Assembly: GCF_025698545.1 (NCBI RefSeq)
Contig: NC_068572.1
Location: forward strand, 1,426,001 to 1,490,000
Origin: Gossypium raimondii
Lineage: Eukaryota > Streptophyta > Magnoliopsida > Malvales > Malvaceae
DNA length: 64,000 nt
Reading direction: 5' to 3'
Below, in pieces: positions 12,101-25,554 of the stretch. Below the pieces are notes generated by a model, which was not told where the DNA came from, made no database searches, and saw only the letters and a program-made list of their open reading frames with translations. The translations under genes were made by a program, and so were the position numbers. Every line of letters begins with the position of its first letter. The stretch's first letter is position 1.

Positions 12101-15100
12101 TTGAAGCAAATTCTACTGCTTGCTTTTCAAACGCATCGATTCCTTTCAAACGACTTGATATAATTTCCTGTAGCTGCTGATAATTGTAGGGACCAAAACA
12201 GAGTCTTTGAATACCCATTCGGCTTGAAATGCGAGGAAGTAACTTCTCTGGAAGATCCATTGTATTTGCTATTCCTGAATTCAAAGATCAACAATTCATA
12301 TTGAGTTTTTATTCTTATCATCACCACTGTAATTGGTATAGGTCATAGTTTCAAATGCCGAAATAGGAAAAACTGTACCTATCACAATTAACTTGGAATG
12401 AGGCTTAGTAGGCCAGTCAAGAATGTTGTATAGTACCTGTAATTGAGAGAAATGCATGGTTATGGAGCTGCAACCTTTTTCAATTAAAATGAATATAAAC
12501 AGAAAAGGAACTGTTAGCTTGTATCATAAGCTGCACAAATTACCGATTGGTTTCTGGTTACAAGAAGATCAAGCTCATCAATAAGTAGAATACAAGGTCG
12601 GTCATCCCCCTTAGCAATTTTCTTTCCATCTGAAAACCGTTCATTCAGTAATTGCAGAGCCTTTTTCCAACTAACCCTATGTCCAGTTAAGGCTTCATAT
12701 ATGACCTATAAGAATATAGCATTTAAATATAAAAAAGGCAACCATCAAAACATTTGTATTAAGGTGAAACCATATAACTTCACAGTTAGCATATTTTATA
12801 TTACTGTGTAAATATTCTCTGGTGCAGCCAACTTTAGACCATTAACCTCCACAAAACAGTAAGGTCTTATGCTTCCTGCATCAACTTCTGACTTTATGTT
12901 CCTCATTACTGCCAATACACTCATTGTCTGCAAATTCATGTGGGGGAAAAAAGAAGAAAAGACCAAATAAGTCTCCTATTTAAATAAGCTTCAACGGCAG
13001 ATCCTATCAGCAAATTTGGAATGAAAAGAGGGAAAATTCTCTATGCACAAAGGCAATGAGCTATACTTTGCCTGTTCCAGGAACACCATGAATATAAAGG
13101 CAACGCCCAAGGCACTGATCATCACATATGGCTCCTTTTACAAAAGTTGTTATCTCCTCCATTTCTCTGCACCATAACATCTTTTCTTTTCAATGTATCA
13201 TAAGAAAAGTAAAAATAGAGCAAGATAGCTAACAAGTTTCACATACTTATTCCTACAAGGTAAAGACTTTGGTAATGTTGCCAACAAAAGTGTTGCTTTT
13301 GCCCTTTCCAGCTCAGTCTGCTTGTGGCACCTCACATGCTCTGGGATCATTTTTGTCCCTACTTTTTGAATACCAAAGAAACGGCCCTTCCGAGAGTTCT
13401 GTATCAATCAAATAATTGTCTAAGAATCTTGGAAGCTGCCAAACACAAAGTTAAGAAAATGAAATAACTAGAAAATATCCCTACTGCAGCCAATTGATGA
13501 GTTGTGGATGGTCTAGCATGTGCATTCCTTTCATTTTCCTCTTCATATTCCATATCTTCATCTGTATCGGAGTCATCTTCCTTGCAAGAATTCCAGTCTT
13601 CATCACCGTTGGCACATTCACCATCCTACAAACAGAAAATATACGAATTAATTTCAACAGAATATTGACTCCATTTTAGTAAAGAAAACGCCACTTTATG
13701 AAAATTCAGATTTTTGACTGCTTACTTCATCATTATCAATCTCAGCTAGACGCTTGAAACTGTGCCATTGAATATCATATTCATATTCACATAGGAAAAC
13801 ATCATCCCCTTGATCATTGGCCTTGGCGTATTCTTTGGGGCTCATGACATTACAATGCCTAATGATGGATTCCATCTGTTGTGCCAAATGTTAGAAACTT
13901 TAATTTAACAAACTCCTTAGCAAGGTTTTAAGAATCATACAGTTTTCAGTTAGCTGGAAATAAAAATCCTAGAGAGAAGCCTAAGAAGAGGATGATCCCA
14001 TTGAATTAATTAAGATGTAGAACCCTGCAATGAGAAATCTCTTCAATGCTTTCATTTTATGTTTCCCTAAATTTAACTGCAGGCTCTATCTTATTTAACG
14101 AACTGTTCAAATCTTAAACCGTAGGCTATTTACTTGATGAATGACCAAAACTAATTGGTATGGCTGCTATCGTATCTGTTGAGGAAATTTAGTACGAGAG
14201 AAATCTAGGAGCTGGGTTGAATAATAAGTCTTTAGCAGAAGTCATAGACCTAACTCAACTAAGCCCTTGTGTCAACTTGACTAAACTGGAAATTGGACTG
14301 GTCCTATCATATATAAGGAGAGAATTTCATACTTGATTTTGGAAGTTTGATTCCTTGGGTTTGTCAAATTCTAGTTTTACTATAAAGGCAGCTAAGAATA
14401 TACAACATTGCATACATAGTAGAGGATGACCTTTTTATTGTGGATATTAACACATGATTCTTATCTGCTTTGAAGCAACAACATCTAAACCTTATTGGTA
14501 ACCAAAATAAGATTATAAGAAGCATGTATATTGATTGAAACACGACTGCAACTCTAAAGTCATACTCAAGTAAGAAATTTCATCAAGAACAAAAGAAAAG
14601 GTAGTGATCATTTTTCCTATCATATAATCAAACAGTAAAAGTAAATTCCCAAAAGACATCAAACCATCCACACCTTCCCACATATACAATCATAGATGAA
14701 CATTTCTACTCTAATAATAAATTAACATTAACAATTCAAACAGATGTTATCCATAACCTCTATGTCGGCAAAATCATTTGTCCGATAAAGCTCCCTTTTC
14801 AAATTATGAGGTTGTCTCCCACTTGCAGTCTCTTCTGGTATAATATACCAACGTCCACGTAACCAATAGCTACCATCTACTTCTTTCCACAAACTGCAAA
14901 CTCCAACGAAAAAAAAATCTACCTGTTTTTATGACAGACATGAATAACCATAAAGATAAAATGCAATATGTTTGTAAACAAACCTTTCAATACGGGCAGC
15001 CCATAAATCACTGGCAAGCAGCTTTTCCCTTAAAGTCCTAACCCTCTTCTTCCCCTCCGGGGGCTTCGGAAACTCGACATCTTTGCCTAATTTCCGAGCC

Positions 15101-16269
15101 TGGCAAAACCCACAAACCCAATCGCCATCAGGAACCTCTTTCAATGGCGGCGTCAAGCACTTCAAGTGAAATCCACCTAGACAATCATCACACTCGATCA
15201 TCACACCCCTCCCTACCTTGAAGCAAACTCTACACTCCTCCATTTCAGGAACCTCATCATCTGAGCTCGCGTCCTCCCTTCTCTTCACGTACACATCATC
15301 TCCCACCTCAAACTCACCCCCATCATACACCACTTTCTTATAATAAACCCGCTTCCTCCCCTTCTTCTCCTCCTTATTTACCTTCTTCAAACTCCTTGTC
15401 GCCATAGCTCTAGTTACCGCTCTTTTCTCTTCCCCCTTCTTCCTCTTCTTACTCTCCAACGCCTGAGGTGACACCGGAAAAAACGTAGCCTCACCCAATT
15501 TACCCAAATCTGGGATTTCCCTTTCCTCACTGAGCTTACATCTCAAGCTTTTCCGCGTCTTTACACTCTCCTCGTTTCTCAACCCCTTTTTCCTCTTCTC
15601 CGGTAACACAACGTCACCATTCCCCTCACCCAATTTACCCAGATCTTCGTTGAGCTTACATTTAGGGCTTTTCCCCATCTTTACACTCCCCTCCTCACTC
15701 AATCCCTTTTTCGTCTTCTTACTCTCCAACGCCTCAGGTGACACCGGACAAAACGCATCCTCAACCACACCATTCCCTTCACCCACTTTACCCATTTCTG
15801 GGATTTCCCTATCCTCCTCATTGAACTTACATTTCGGGGCTCTAGGCGTCCTTACACTGGATTCCTTTCGATTATTCCCAGAACACTTCCCAATTCCATC
15901 CAAATCTTCCAAAGCTTTTCGAGGCGTGCTTAGATCTAGCATTTCATCTACTGTTTTTGAAGTGAAAGGTTGAAGAGACCGACGTGAAGATCTACGAAGG
16001 GGAAGTTGTGGGGTTTGAGGGGATAGATGAATCGAAGGAGTGGATGATTGTGATTTGACATTATTAGGGGACTGCTTGGGTTTTTTTGGGGATTGAAATT
16101 GCTTTCTAGGAGTTTCGGTTGGCATTTTTGTGTATTGTTGTTTAGTGAAGGTGACAGATTTGGTGGCGATTTTCGATTTTTTTTTCAGGGTTTTGCAGAT
16201 GGGGAGAGGACGATGGGTGGTTTTTAGAGGGTAAGTGAATTGGCGGGAAACGTTGTCTTTCCCTCCCAT
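9145..16269 (-). CDS. ORC1: Origin recognition complex subunit 1
   Basis: Sixteen exons: 16269-14984, 14893-14758, 13875-13726, 13625-13485, 13398-13247, 13166-13067, 12927-12805, 12705-12544, 12436-12379, 12274-12096, 11954-11843, 11149-11079, 10828-10733, 10490-10414, 9905-9822, 9208-9145. They join to 996 aa. ORC1 is the ATPase subunit of the complex that marks replication origins. A long basic Ser/Pro-rich N-terminus is followed by a PHD finger (CRVC, CDDC, FHLKC, WVCGFC; about residues 346-389) set in a BAH domain, the plant ORC1 layout that reads histone H3. The AAA+ module has Walker A GVPGTGK (649-655) and Walker B ILLIDELD (from about 735), then a C-terminal winged-helix region. It is longer than the roughly 800 aa I recall for Arabidopsis ORC1; repeats at residues 147-281 explain part of that. 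An upstream in-frame GTG is not needed; the ATG at 16269 is used. Confidence 0.95.
9210..9325. repeat. Perfect 58-bp tandem duplication in the last ORC1 intron
   Basis: Two identical adjacent copies, 9210-9267 and 9268-9325, each beginning TGCCACATAAC and ending GGTCGTGCAAT. The first copy abuts the 3' splice site of the final ORC1 intron (exon 16 starts at 9208 on the minus strand). On the coding strand the second copy lacks the AG (GGCAA instead of GGCAG), so the acceptor itself was not duplicated. Complete identity suggests a recent event or an assembly slip. Confidence 0.9.
15427..15831 (-). repeat. Three-copy internal repeat in the ORC1 N-terminal coding region
   Basis: Residues about 147-203, 204-243 and 244-281 are diverged copies of one unit. 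Each opens with CK(F/L)(N/S)E and has a GK(V/L)GE core. Copies 1 and 3 share EIP(E/D)(M/L)GK and a SP(E/Q)ALESKK(T/R)KKG end; copy 2 is shorter and ends PEKRKKGL. The DNA stays in frame across all three. The region is predicted to be disordered and rich in Lys, Glu and Ser. Confidence 0.85.
16239..16252 (-). promoter_or_regulatory. E2F-type site inside the ORC1 first exon
   Basis: On the coding strand the sequence reads CGTTTCCCGCCAA, matching the E2F/DP consensus TTTCCCGCC exactly. It lies about 17-31 bases after the A of the start codon and encodes Val-Ser-Arg-Gln. Plant ORC and other pre-replication genes are known E2F targets, usually through promoter sites. Function here is inferred from the match alone. 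Confidence 0.5.
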
Positions 16270-17872
16270 TTTTGTATTCACCTTTTTGTCGTTGAAACGG
16301 TGCGTTTTGCGTTTCGGCTAGTCGGCTTTGCTTTGGAGATTCCGTTTTGAGTTGTATTATTATTTTAATTAGTTTTGTTGTATTTTGACTAGTTAAGTGT
16401 ATAGATAAATATATGGTAATAAATTAATACTGAACTAGCTGAGTTTTTTCTTTCTTTGGCTACTATTTCTTAAAATTTCCTTTTGTGTGTATTGTGTTGT
16501 TTTTAGAGGTACCCCATAAGTTTAGATAATAATATTTCAAAAAACTTTTCAAGCTAAATTTAGGTCAAATTGGGTCAATTCAGAGACAAAAAAAATCATT
16601 TTCTATACTTATACTTAATAGATCACCCATATGGATAAGTTTTAATCACTAGAGATGTCAAATTCAACCCGGTTTTTGAAATTTTAACTATCTTTTATAG
16701 CTTTTTGATATTATTTTACAAAATTTCAATTTTTTTCATAAATATTTTAAAAGAAAACAAGAATTTCAGTATTTTAATATAAAACATTTATGTTCATATA
16801 ATAAAAATTAAAATTAATATAAAACTTAGAATTAATTATATATTAACTCAAATATAAAATTCAATTCAATTTCAATAACCTCAAAACTTACCTTTTATAA
16901 ATCATTTAACCATTTAAGTTCGAGTTCATTTTAAATTTTTACTAATTATTTCAGACAATCATATTTATTTCACTTATCTTCTTTTTTTTTTAGATAAATT
17001 TTAATAGTTGTAATAGCCAGTGTGGTTTTTACGTGGGGAGTTCAAAAGTTAAAACCATCCATTTCTTACTTTTCTTAGTCTCCCTACTAATAAATCCAAC
17101 CGATATTATCTTTTAAAAAATTCATAATAATTTATTTATAAATGATGGATTTAATTATATTGATTGAACATTAGTTTAGTTCTATACGCCTTTTTTTTTT
17201 GGTAAAAAATCACAAGATTTATATTATTTAATCAATTTTGTATTTCACAATATTCACAAACAAATATAAAAAAATAAAATTTCAGACCATAACCAAAACA
17301 CTCACTAATAGATCTTGTTTTAACAATAATCGACTTAACAAAAAAAAAAAAAACAAACAAAAGAACTCCTGTTGTTTGGTAACCACAAATCCTTGACCAA
17401 ATCTGAAATCAAACAATATAAGGCTCCAAATTATCCCGATTGTTATTTTTTCATCCATAAATCTCGACCTTAAGACTTTACTTAAAAAAGATTGAGCTGC
17501 TTGTTAACTACGTATTGTACCGTCGCATTCTTTCGTAATGAAATATATGCAAAATAGTGAATAATGTATAGCAACAAAGCTAACTCATGAAAACAATAAC
17601 AATTGACCACAACAATCTCATAATCACTTAGCTTTTAAAATATTGTTTATATAAGATTTACAACAAAATCTGGATGTAAATACCAGCGGGTATTCAGCTC
17701 TGCATTCAAGTTTGGAAACTCATGGGGGAGTTGAGAGTTGAGACTATCTCTTATTGCTGCCATAGAGGCAAACGGATTTAGATGCCCTCCGATAACTTCT
17801 TCGAACAAAGCTCTCGAATAGATTGAAGGAAAACCCTGTTTATGTTTGAGAGGAAGAATATAATACACCGGT
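16270..17872. other. Intergenic DNA between ORC1 (5') and DER (3')
   Basis: 16270 to about 16350 is the ORC1 upstream region on the minus strand. About 16400-17500 is AT-rich with homopolymer runs and no ORF of note. About 17640-17872 is the DER 3' untranslated region on the minus strand. No RNA gene or clear transposon end was seen. Confidence 0.55.
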
Positions 17873-20800
17873 TCATGTTGTTAATGCTACGTTTCCTTCA
17901 CGTGGAGAGAGATTCGATCTTGTTCTTGTTGCGGCCTTACCTGAAAAACATTCGAGGAAAGTGGGTCAAATCTGTTAGTTACATGATGAACTTGATAAGA
18001 AAGATACAGTATTTCAACTCTGTTATATGAACCAGGAGCAGGATCAACCAAATATTTTAATCGATTAATAGAAATCTTCTCGGTGAAACCAGATCAAAGA
18101 ATTTAGGCTTTGAAAGAAACACATCAGCGTAAATATACCTAGCTTACAACTACAAGATGATAAAATCCACAAAAAAACAGCATAATCCATCTAAAATATG
18201 GGACAGTTATTAAATAGTTTAAGAATTTGGTTATCAAGAAACTGTTGATCATGTAGCAGAAACGAAAATAATCAGACTTGTTGCTAGTTGCCGCTGTAAA
18301 ATAATGACCTCGTTACTGGCTAGATGTCAATAATGGCTTCTTGAACGGAGATTAGTGAGACCTACAACCTGGTTTTAAGAGTGCCTATGGCTGGATTAGG
18401 TTTTTAACATATAGAGGTTCCTTTATGGACTCAACCAATCACTAAGGGCCTGGTCTGGGACGGGAAAAGAAATGCTAGAAGAGTTGGAGCCCTTCTTCTT
18501 AAAGTCAGCTTTTTAGCTAAGCTCTTCTATAAGTGAGTTCTCTGGGCAAGGCTTTCTAGGCTCACCAAATATAAGACTTGTAATAAAAGCAAGCTAAGTC
18601 TACGAAGGCATGCGGGTGACAAAATCGGTCAAAGATATGAGCAAATGCGTGAAATATTATACCAGCAGCTACCATTGTGCCACCAGCCCATGGTCAAAAG
18701 TGCACAGCATAGAAACGGCCATTGTAAGAAAACACAATCGTGCAAGAAGGTAATTTAGCAAGCTATGTTGATAAATCATTTAGTCACACATAACCAAACA
18801 CATCATAACCGTTAATGATAAGAGAACTGACCTTCGTCTTTTTCCACTTTTCTTCTACTTCGCCAAAGAAGTCGGATAGGAGTACCAGCGAACCCAGCAT
18901 CTGAGCGAAGTTGCTTCTCCATATAACGTCGGTAGGTCTCCGGAAATAGTTTTGCATCATTGACGAAGAAAACAAATGTAGGTGGCCTAATAGCTGCCTG
19001 CAAAAGGAGAGATTATTGGATACAAAGTGTCACATAAACTACATTATTCGAGTTAAAGATTTAGAACTGCAGAAGAAAAGAATTGCTCCACCAAGAAAGG
19101 GCAAGTATGCTAAACCGAAGTCCAGGGCACAAAAAGTGTCCCTAGGATGTGCTATAGGTGATTGATTGTTATGAACCAAACGGAAAGAGGAATCCGACAA
19201 GTGCATCTTCATCTATGTGCTTTTCCCATATTTAATTATAGATACTACAAGTGGTTTAGATTTTATATTATATTTAATATTAAATAAATAAGAACTAGAA
19301 TTTGGAAAGGAAGAACAACATTTCTAAAAGACCAATTCCCCAATAGTAATGTATAAACGAAGATAGCACTTGCACACAAAGCTGCTTATTGTGATTCACA
19401 AACAGGTGCAGTCCTTGCAAACTGATAACAGCCAAAACATATGGAAATTATACAGACTAAGCTCCGTTTAAAGAATGAAGATTTCAGTCTCTTGAAACGT
19501 TGAAAGGTTCATTTACACAAACAAATAATAGGCTATCTCATGTTGGCAGCTCCCTAGCATAGAAATGGGCGGCAAAATATTCATATCTAATAGCAGCTAG
19601 AAATCAGTTTCAAACAACTTAACAACAAAAAATCCCATGGCATTATGGTTAATGGATGGTTCAATCTGATGTAAGACTGAAACGAAATAGTTTCAAATGT
19701 TGACACCAAGAAGAAAAGCTGAGAAAGTGGAAGTTTCTGATAAGGAAATGGTGGCAGACGAAGAGAAGATTCAGGAAAAGAATAGGTTTGTAAATGAAGC
19801 AGCTAGCTTTAGGAAAGAATGAACTGCAAAACAGCTCAAATTTGAAGAAGGTGAATCGGCCTTTATAAACATATACAGATAACAACAGAACAATCCCGAT
19901 AAATAGCACCATGAAATAATTGATTATTTTGCTAAGTAACAAAAATACCTGTGTGCAATAATAAACACGTCCTCTCTTGCCACCTCGTGTCCTAGGAGGG
20001 GGTTTGAATGCTATTGCTTCCCGAATCACTTGATTCAATATTGCCGTGCTAAGTCTTCTTGCTCTCTCCTTTTCAACTGTGCTAGCTGCAACAATTACCC
20101 TGAATCCAAAAATACAATTAGTGCAAAAAAGATACGAGATAATGGTTAATAATATGGTCTTACAACATCTTAACAAGTTAAGGATCATGATGCTCATAAA
20201 CTCAGTTGTAACAATAAAATGATAAGATATGGCAGGTCAAACACATACTTTTCAACACTCTGACCGGTGATTGCAGTAGAATAAACAATGGGAGCCCAAT
20301 CAAGCATGCGCATCTTCTCTCTAACATCTTGCTCGTAGTATGTTGCAGTTTGCTGGTTTTTATTTGGTATTGTATCCCATTTGTTTACAACAATCAGACA
20401 ACCCTTTCCTTCTTTCTCTATTCTCTCAGCAATTCTAGTATCCTAGGACAAGAAGACAAAATAACACAACCGTTAACAAAATAATCAAGAGGACAATTAG
20501 GGGGCAAAAATTCATCAGATTAACAGGTCAAGACACATACCTTGTTTTATTATAGAAATATCAATAAGTTAATATGAAAAATATCTCAAAGTTTGGTTAC
20601 CACTAAATTTACTTAGTACTGAAGTTCCTAAATCAATATTATCTTCAATCAACTAATAGGCGAACAATTCAATTATTTATAGAAAGATTTGAAGATAAAA
20701 GAAATGGAAAAAGCATCCAAAAAGGAGCAAGAATTTCAAATCCAAGCCCATGTATTGTATTCTTCTTTTCATTTTTGCATTTTTTCCCCTTTTGTAAACC

Positions 20801-23800
20801 TTCAGTAAGAATCCATCAACCTTAATCTTTGAATTAGGAAAGGCTAGCTAGGATTATATTAGTGAATATACCAGGGGTTGTACCAAAAATGAGAAGATGC
20901 ACAAAGATTGACTCAAATACAAAAACAGAGTATATTCCATGATCTTCCTTGGACTTTTTGCTGAAAATTCAAAATTTCCAATTGGCACCAAGGATTGGTG
21001 GCATTATAAATCACTAGACCTTTACCAAGAACTTTCAATTTCAAGAATCAAAGTAAGGCAGCAGCAGCAGCCACAACAATATTCTTTTCCAGTACATATA
21101 TCACTGATTTGTTAATTTCCACTTTCTTCCAAGGAGAAGTCAATGATTATAGGACTAATTGGATCTTGCTTACGCTTGAATCGTTTATTGAGGAAATCAA
21201 AGCTCATGTGTCCAATTGTTGCATTGATCTGCCAGTCATTACCATTAAATGGATGACATTAATTTTCATAAGGTCTCTAAATTGTTACATCTAAATCATC
21301 TTGGTATAACTTGATTTACCAAATACAAAAATCTATCATCATATTTCCATTCTATATGTTCAAGCACTGCTTAAGACTGCAATATGGCTAACACCATATG
21401 CTGATAAAGGATGACAGACCAAGCATCTTGAATCCATAATATTAGTAACATGGCTTGTCTAGAAATCACTGATATAGTACCTGTTCAGTTATGCAAGCCA
21501 TGGCCTCAATGACTAGAGCAACGACATCAGACCGACGGATGGCACGGAATGCTCTGTTCACTGATAAAGCCTCAGTGGTACTACCCGATGAAGCTACAGA
21601 TGCCCTTCTTCTGATCCCAGCAGTATCGATAAGCCGGAACTTCTGCAAAATGATGACCCGGGTATTAAGTTTCAGAAGGAAACTGGAATACAAAAGCAAA
21701 CAGAGCTGGGGACATTATTTTTTCTTTTCTACTCATTCTTTATCTCCGGTCCCTTCAAGCATAAAAAATTTGATCTCCCACTCATAGAAGCGGAACCAAG
21801 ACATGCAGGCTATCAGCTGTAATAAAGGTATTTCTGAACTAAAGAAACCTGGCCATCAGGTCCAACAAATTCTGTATCAATTGCATCACGAGTGGTACCA
21901 CTGATGGGGCTCACAATTGTTCTATCCTCCCCAAGCAAAGAATTTAGAATGCTGCTTTTACCAACATTTGGTCGACCAACAATTGCAATCGAGGGGACAT
22001 AATTCTCTTCCTCGTCCATATTTTCTACATCCTACAATACAATCAAGAAGCCACGTACTTAGCAGAGAAAGCAATTGAGATTATCATTAAGAAATATAAA
22101 AATTAAGAACAGTTCCACAAAGTAAATGGAAAAGTTGAGCACAAGAAATTAAACGAAACTGTTAACAAAGACAAATCATAAAGCCAAATAACCTCAGTCT
22201 TTTTAAGCCCTGAACAAACAAGATCAAGAAGCTCCCCAGTTCCAGTCCCAGATAAAGCAGAAATAGGAATCGGAGAGAACCTGGTTTTATGGTTGAACGA
22301 ATTCATCAAAAGTTAAGCAGAAGGGAAATAAAATAACAGCTTTCCTAGGTCTACCAAAAATAAAAAGAGATAACTTGAGATAACAAACATCTCCAAATAA
22401 AAAGCAATAGTCACCAGCCGAATCTTTTTTCTCAGTGGTAAAAGTAGAAAGAAAGAGGAAAATTGGAAGTGGCATGAGGTTGAGGGAGAGAAAGAGAAAG
22501 GCAGAGACAGAGCTACTCCAGTAACATCAGAGCTAAGTTTTAATGCCATGCAAACTGTAAGCTACACTCAACGCATAGCCAATAAGCATTGAGTATTGAA
22601 AACCAAAAAAATCTCAGCAAAACAGAACTTAAGAATTACCCCAATGACCAAAACTCTGACGCTTGCATGACTCCTTTCCGTGGAGATTCACACTTATTCA
22701 CTGCAAGGACAATATATTTACTTGAGTAGCTCTTTCGAAGCCAGTCTGCAATCTCCACATCAGCTGCCGTTAGACCAGCCTGTTCAGTATCGTACAAACA
22801 AGAACTTGGCAAGTTGAACTCTTCAAAAGATAAAGAAGAATGTATAGTTGGTTTCATTTCATATAACCAAAACAGATTGCCACCAAGATAAACAATTATC
22901 AAGGTAGATAAAATATCCTTTAAGTTATCCACCATACTGATGCATAATTTTCCTAGATTTTAATTCCCAAGTTTTTCCCTTCTCAAAGCATCTAATCCTG
23001 ACATACAGGCAGCCAGCTCTCAAGACTATTTCTTCATAGCTTCTTCAAATTTTAGTTAAGAAATTTTCTTTTATTTTGCACATATATATAACATAAAAGA
23101 AAAACAGTATAGCTGCTTGCACTCAGGTCAATGCTTAGGACCTTCCTTGCCTATGCCAGAAGAGATGGAGCAAACATGTAAAAGTTTACAATTCTTTGGC
23201 TAGGAAAACAAAGCCATAGTGCCTTTTTTTTGTGCCAATTCAAACAAATTGGCAGTTGGAAAGCCCAACTTCAGTATAAGTCTATGAAAAACTATAACCT
23301 TATACGTAAAAACGCACATAATAAACTTCAGTTCTCCAAGGCAGAGTTGTTTCCTAGTCACCTTTAGTGTCTAGTTAAGTTCCTTGATGCCAGCAAGCAC
23401 TCAAGGCAACACGTGATTCAACTTAAATGTTTATTCTCTGTCTTGTTTATTTTCAAAACATTTTCTAAATAATTATTTAGCCACTCAGTTACTCCAACAA
23501 CTTGGAATGTTTTCAATGTTCAGTGATTTTATTTCATTAGATTGCAATTTTAAGTAAATTTAAGAATAAAATACTATCATTCCTTTTTCTATTCAGCTTA
23601 AAAGAGATCCTAAATCTCTTTTTTTCTTTCTTTCTTTTTTGATAAATCCAAAACTCAATCAAACATCACGAGTAACGTGATTCAAATGTGCTAGATAAAC
23701 TTTCTCGAACTTTTGTATTATTAGGTCAAAGTTCCAAAAGAAAACAATGATGGCCAACATAAGAAACAGGAAGTATACCTGCCCATCTACAAGGAATATA

Positions 23801-25515
23801 ATGACAGATGCTTCTTCAACAGCTGCAGTAGCTTGCCGTTCAATCATAGAAGGCATCCTTGCAACAGCTGCCTCTCTAGAGAGTAATGAAATCCCATCCA
23901 TGCCAATAGTTGTTGAAATAGCCAAGTCTTCCATTACATTAGCCTGTGACTTTGACACATTTAGAACTCCTCCAGTATCAACCACCACAAATTCATGATC
24001 TCCCCAGAAAGATCTACCATACAACCGATCCCGGGTAACCCCAGGTTCATCCACCACAATCGCCCTGTTTCCCTGTAAACAAAATTCATGAAAGAGTGAC
24101 ATTTTTGACAATCTAAAAGCATACACTTAGTTACACATTGCCGATCATTTGGTCACTCATAAGAATTAAAGAAATATTTGTGGACTATACCCCCACAAGG
24201 CGATTAAATAATGCTGATTTCCCAACATTTGGCCTTCCAACTATTGTGACTTTTGGAAGAAGATGGTCAGGAATCTGCAAAAGGATTTAAAATTTTCGGT
24301 AAGTAGTAACAAAATTTCTAGTATATCTTAATAAGGAGAGTCCCTATTTACATCCTAAAAGATATTTATTGAACTACAATACATCACAATAATCATTGGT
24401 TCAAAAAGCTATTTGTAAATTTAAGTATTTAACAGACACTTCAAAAATGAAACATAAGTTCATATGCCTACGCTCTCAGCTTTTCAATATGTTTCCGCCA
24501 TACATATTTCCAATCTTTCAAAATTTTAAGCTACAGCATCTCAAAAATTTGAAACTGGTATAAGGCACATAGATAACACAGAGCAACTAAAAACAGCCAC
24601 GAAATATCTCAGCTTGCAAAACAGTTAAAAGCAACAGACTGGTACAACAATATTCTTTCTAGTAATGTTAAAACAGAAACAAACCAATAAAACCCTTGCA
24701 TCAGTATTAATGCATTGACAGTATGTACATCATCATAAAATGGAATTCCAACCTAGAACACAAATTTTGCCATGCTACAAATGTTTTTTCTAAGCACTGA
24801 ATTTCCAAAGAGCTTTAAAACAATTCACTAACAAGTAAAGAAGAAGCAACCCACCGTGACAAAATAGAAAGAAAAAGAAAAATGAAGCAAAGATAATCAG
24901 TTCTCTCTTGCAAGTTACAATCATATGGTTTCAAGTCACCCCTTCAGAAACTAATTAGCACGGTAATCATCATAATCAGGAGACAACAATAACTAAAGAT
25001 AGTACGCTTTACTTACAGTTTTGGTAGCACCTTTACGCCTCTTCTGCTTTCCTTTAAACCCCTTCAGATCATCTGTCTCGTCCTCTGAGAAAAATATATA
25101 TAACAATAATATAATTTTGGGAAGAATTAAAAATAACAAGCAGTCAAACACAATTACGTGAGAACAGTTGTTATAATTTAACTACTGACTTAATATTTAA
25201 CCAAATAAAACACCTTATTTAGCAACTTTTCGAAAATAAATAAATAAATAAAAGTCAAGATATATGTTGTCAGGGCTCGTACTTTTTAATTTAAAACTTC
25301 TAATCCAATAATAATCAAATTTTACTTACTCCTATATATGCTCACTGAGTTCCTAATAATTTGCTTACTGATTTCGTAATAATTTACTTACTCTGCTCGT
25401 TAGTTCATAATAATTTGCTTCTGAAATTACTATATGATTAGATAAATATATTGATATTTAGATTGTCAAAATTTTGGCAGAAAATAAATACTATTGCACT
25501 AGGATTCTTAAATCG

Positions 25516-25554
<39 letters not shown>

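Noticed and set aside
17647-17868. Minus-strand ORF of 73 codons beginning MYYILPLKHKQGF
   Set aside because: It lies just past the DER stop codon, has no family likeness and no flanking splice partner in phase. It is 3' untranslated sequence.
18420-18620. Possible hAT-like element in the last DER intron (AAGGGCCTGGTCTGGGACGG start)
   Set aside because: The right terminus and an 8-bp duplication were not found.
19661-20197. 178-codon minus-strand ORF
   Set aside because: Only 20099-19949 is a DER exon; the rest is intron read-through with a hydrophobic low-complexity translation.
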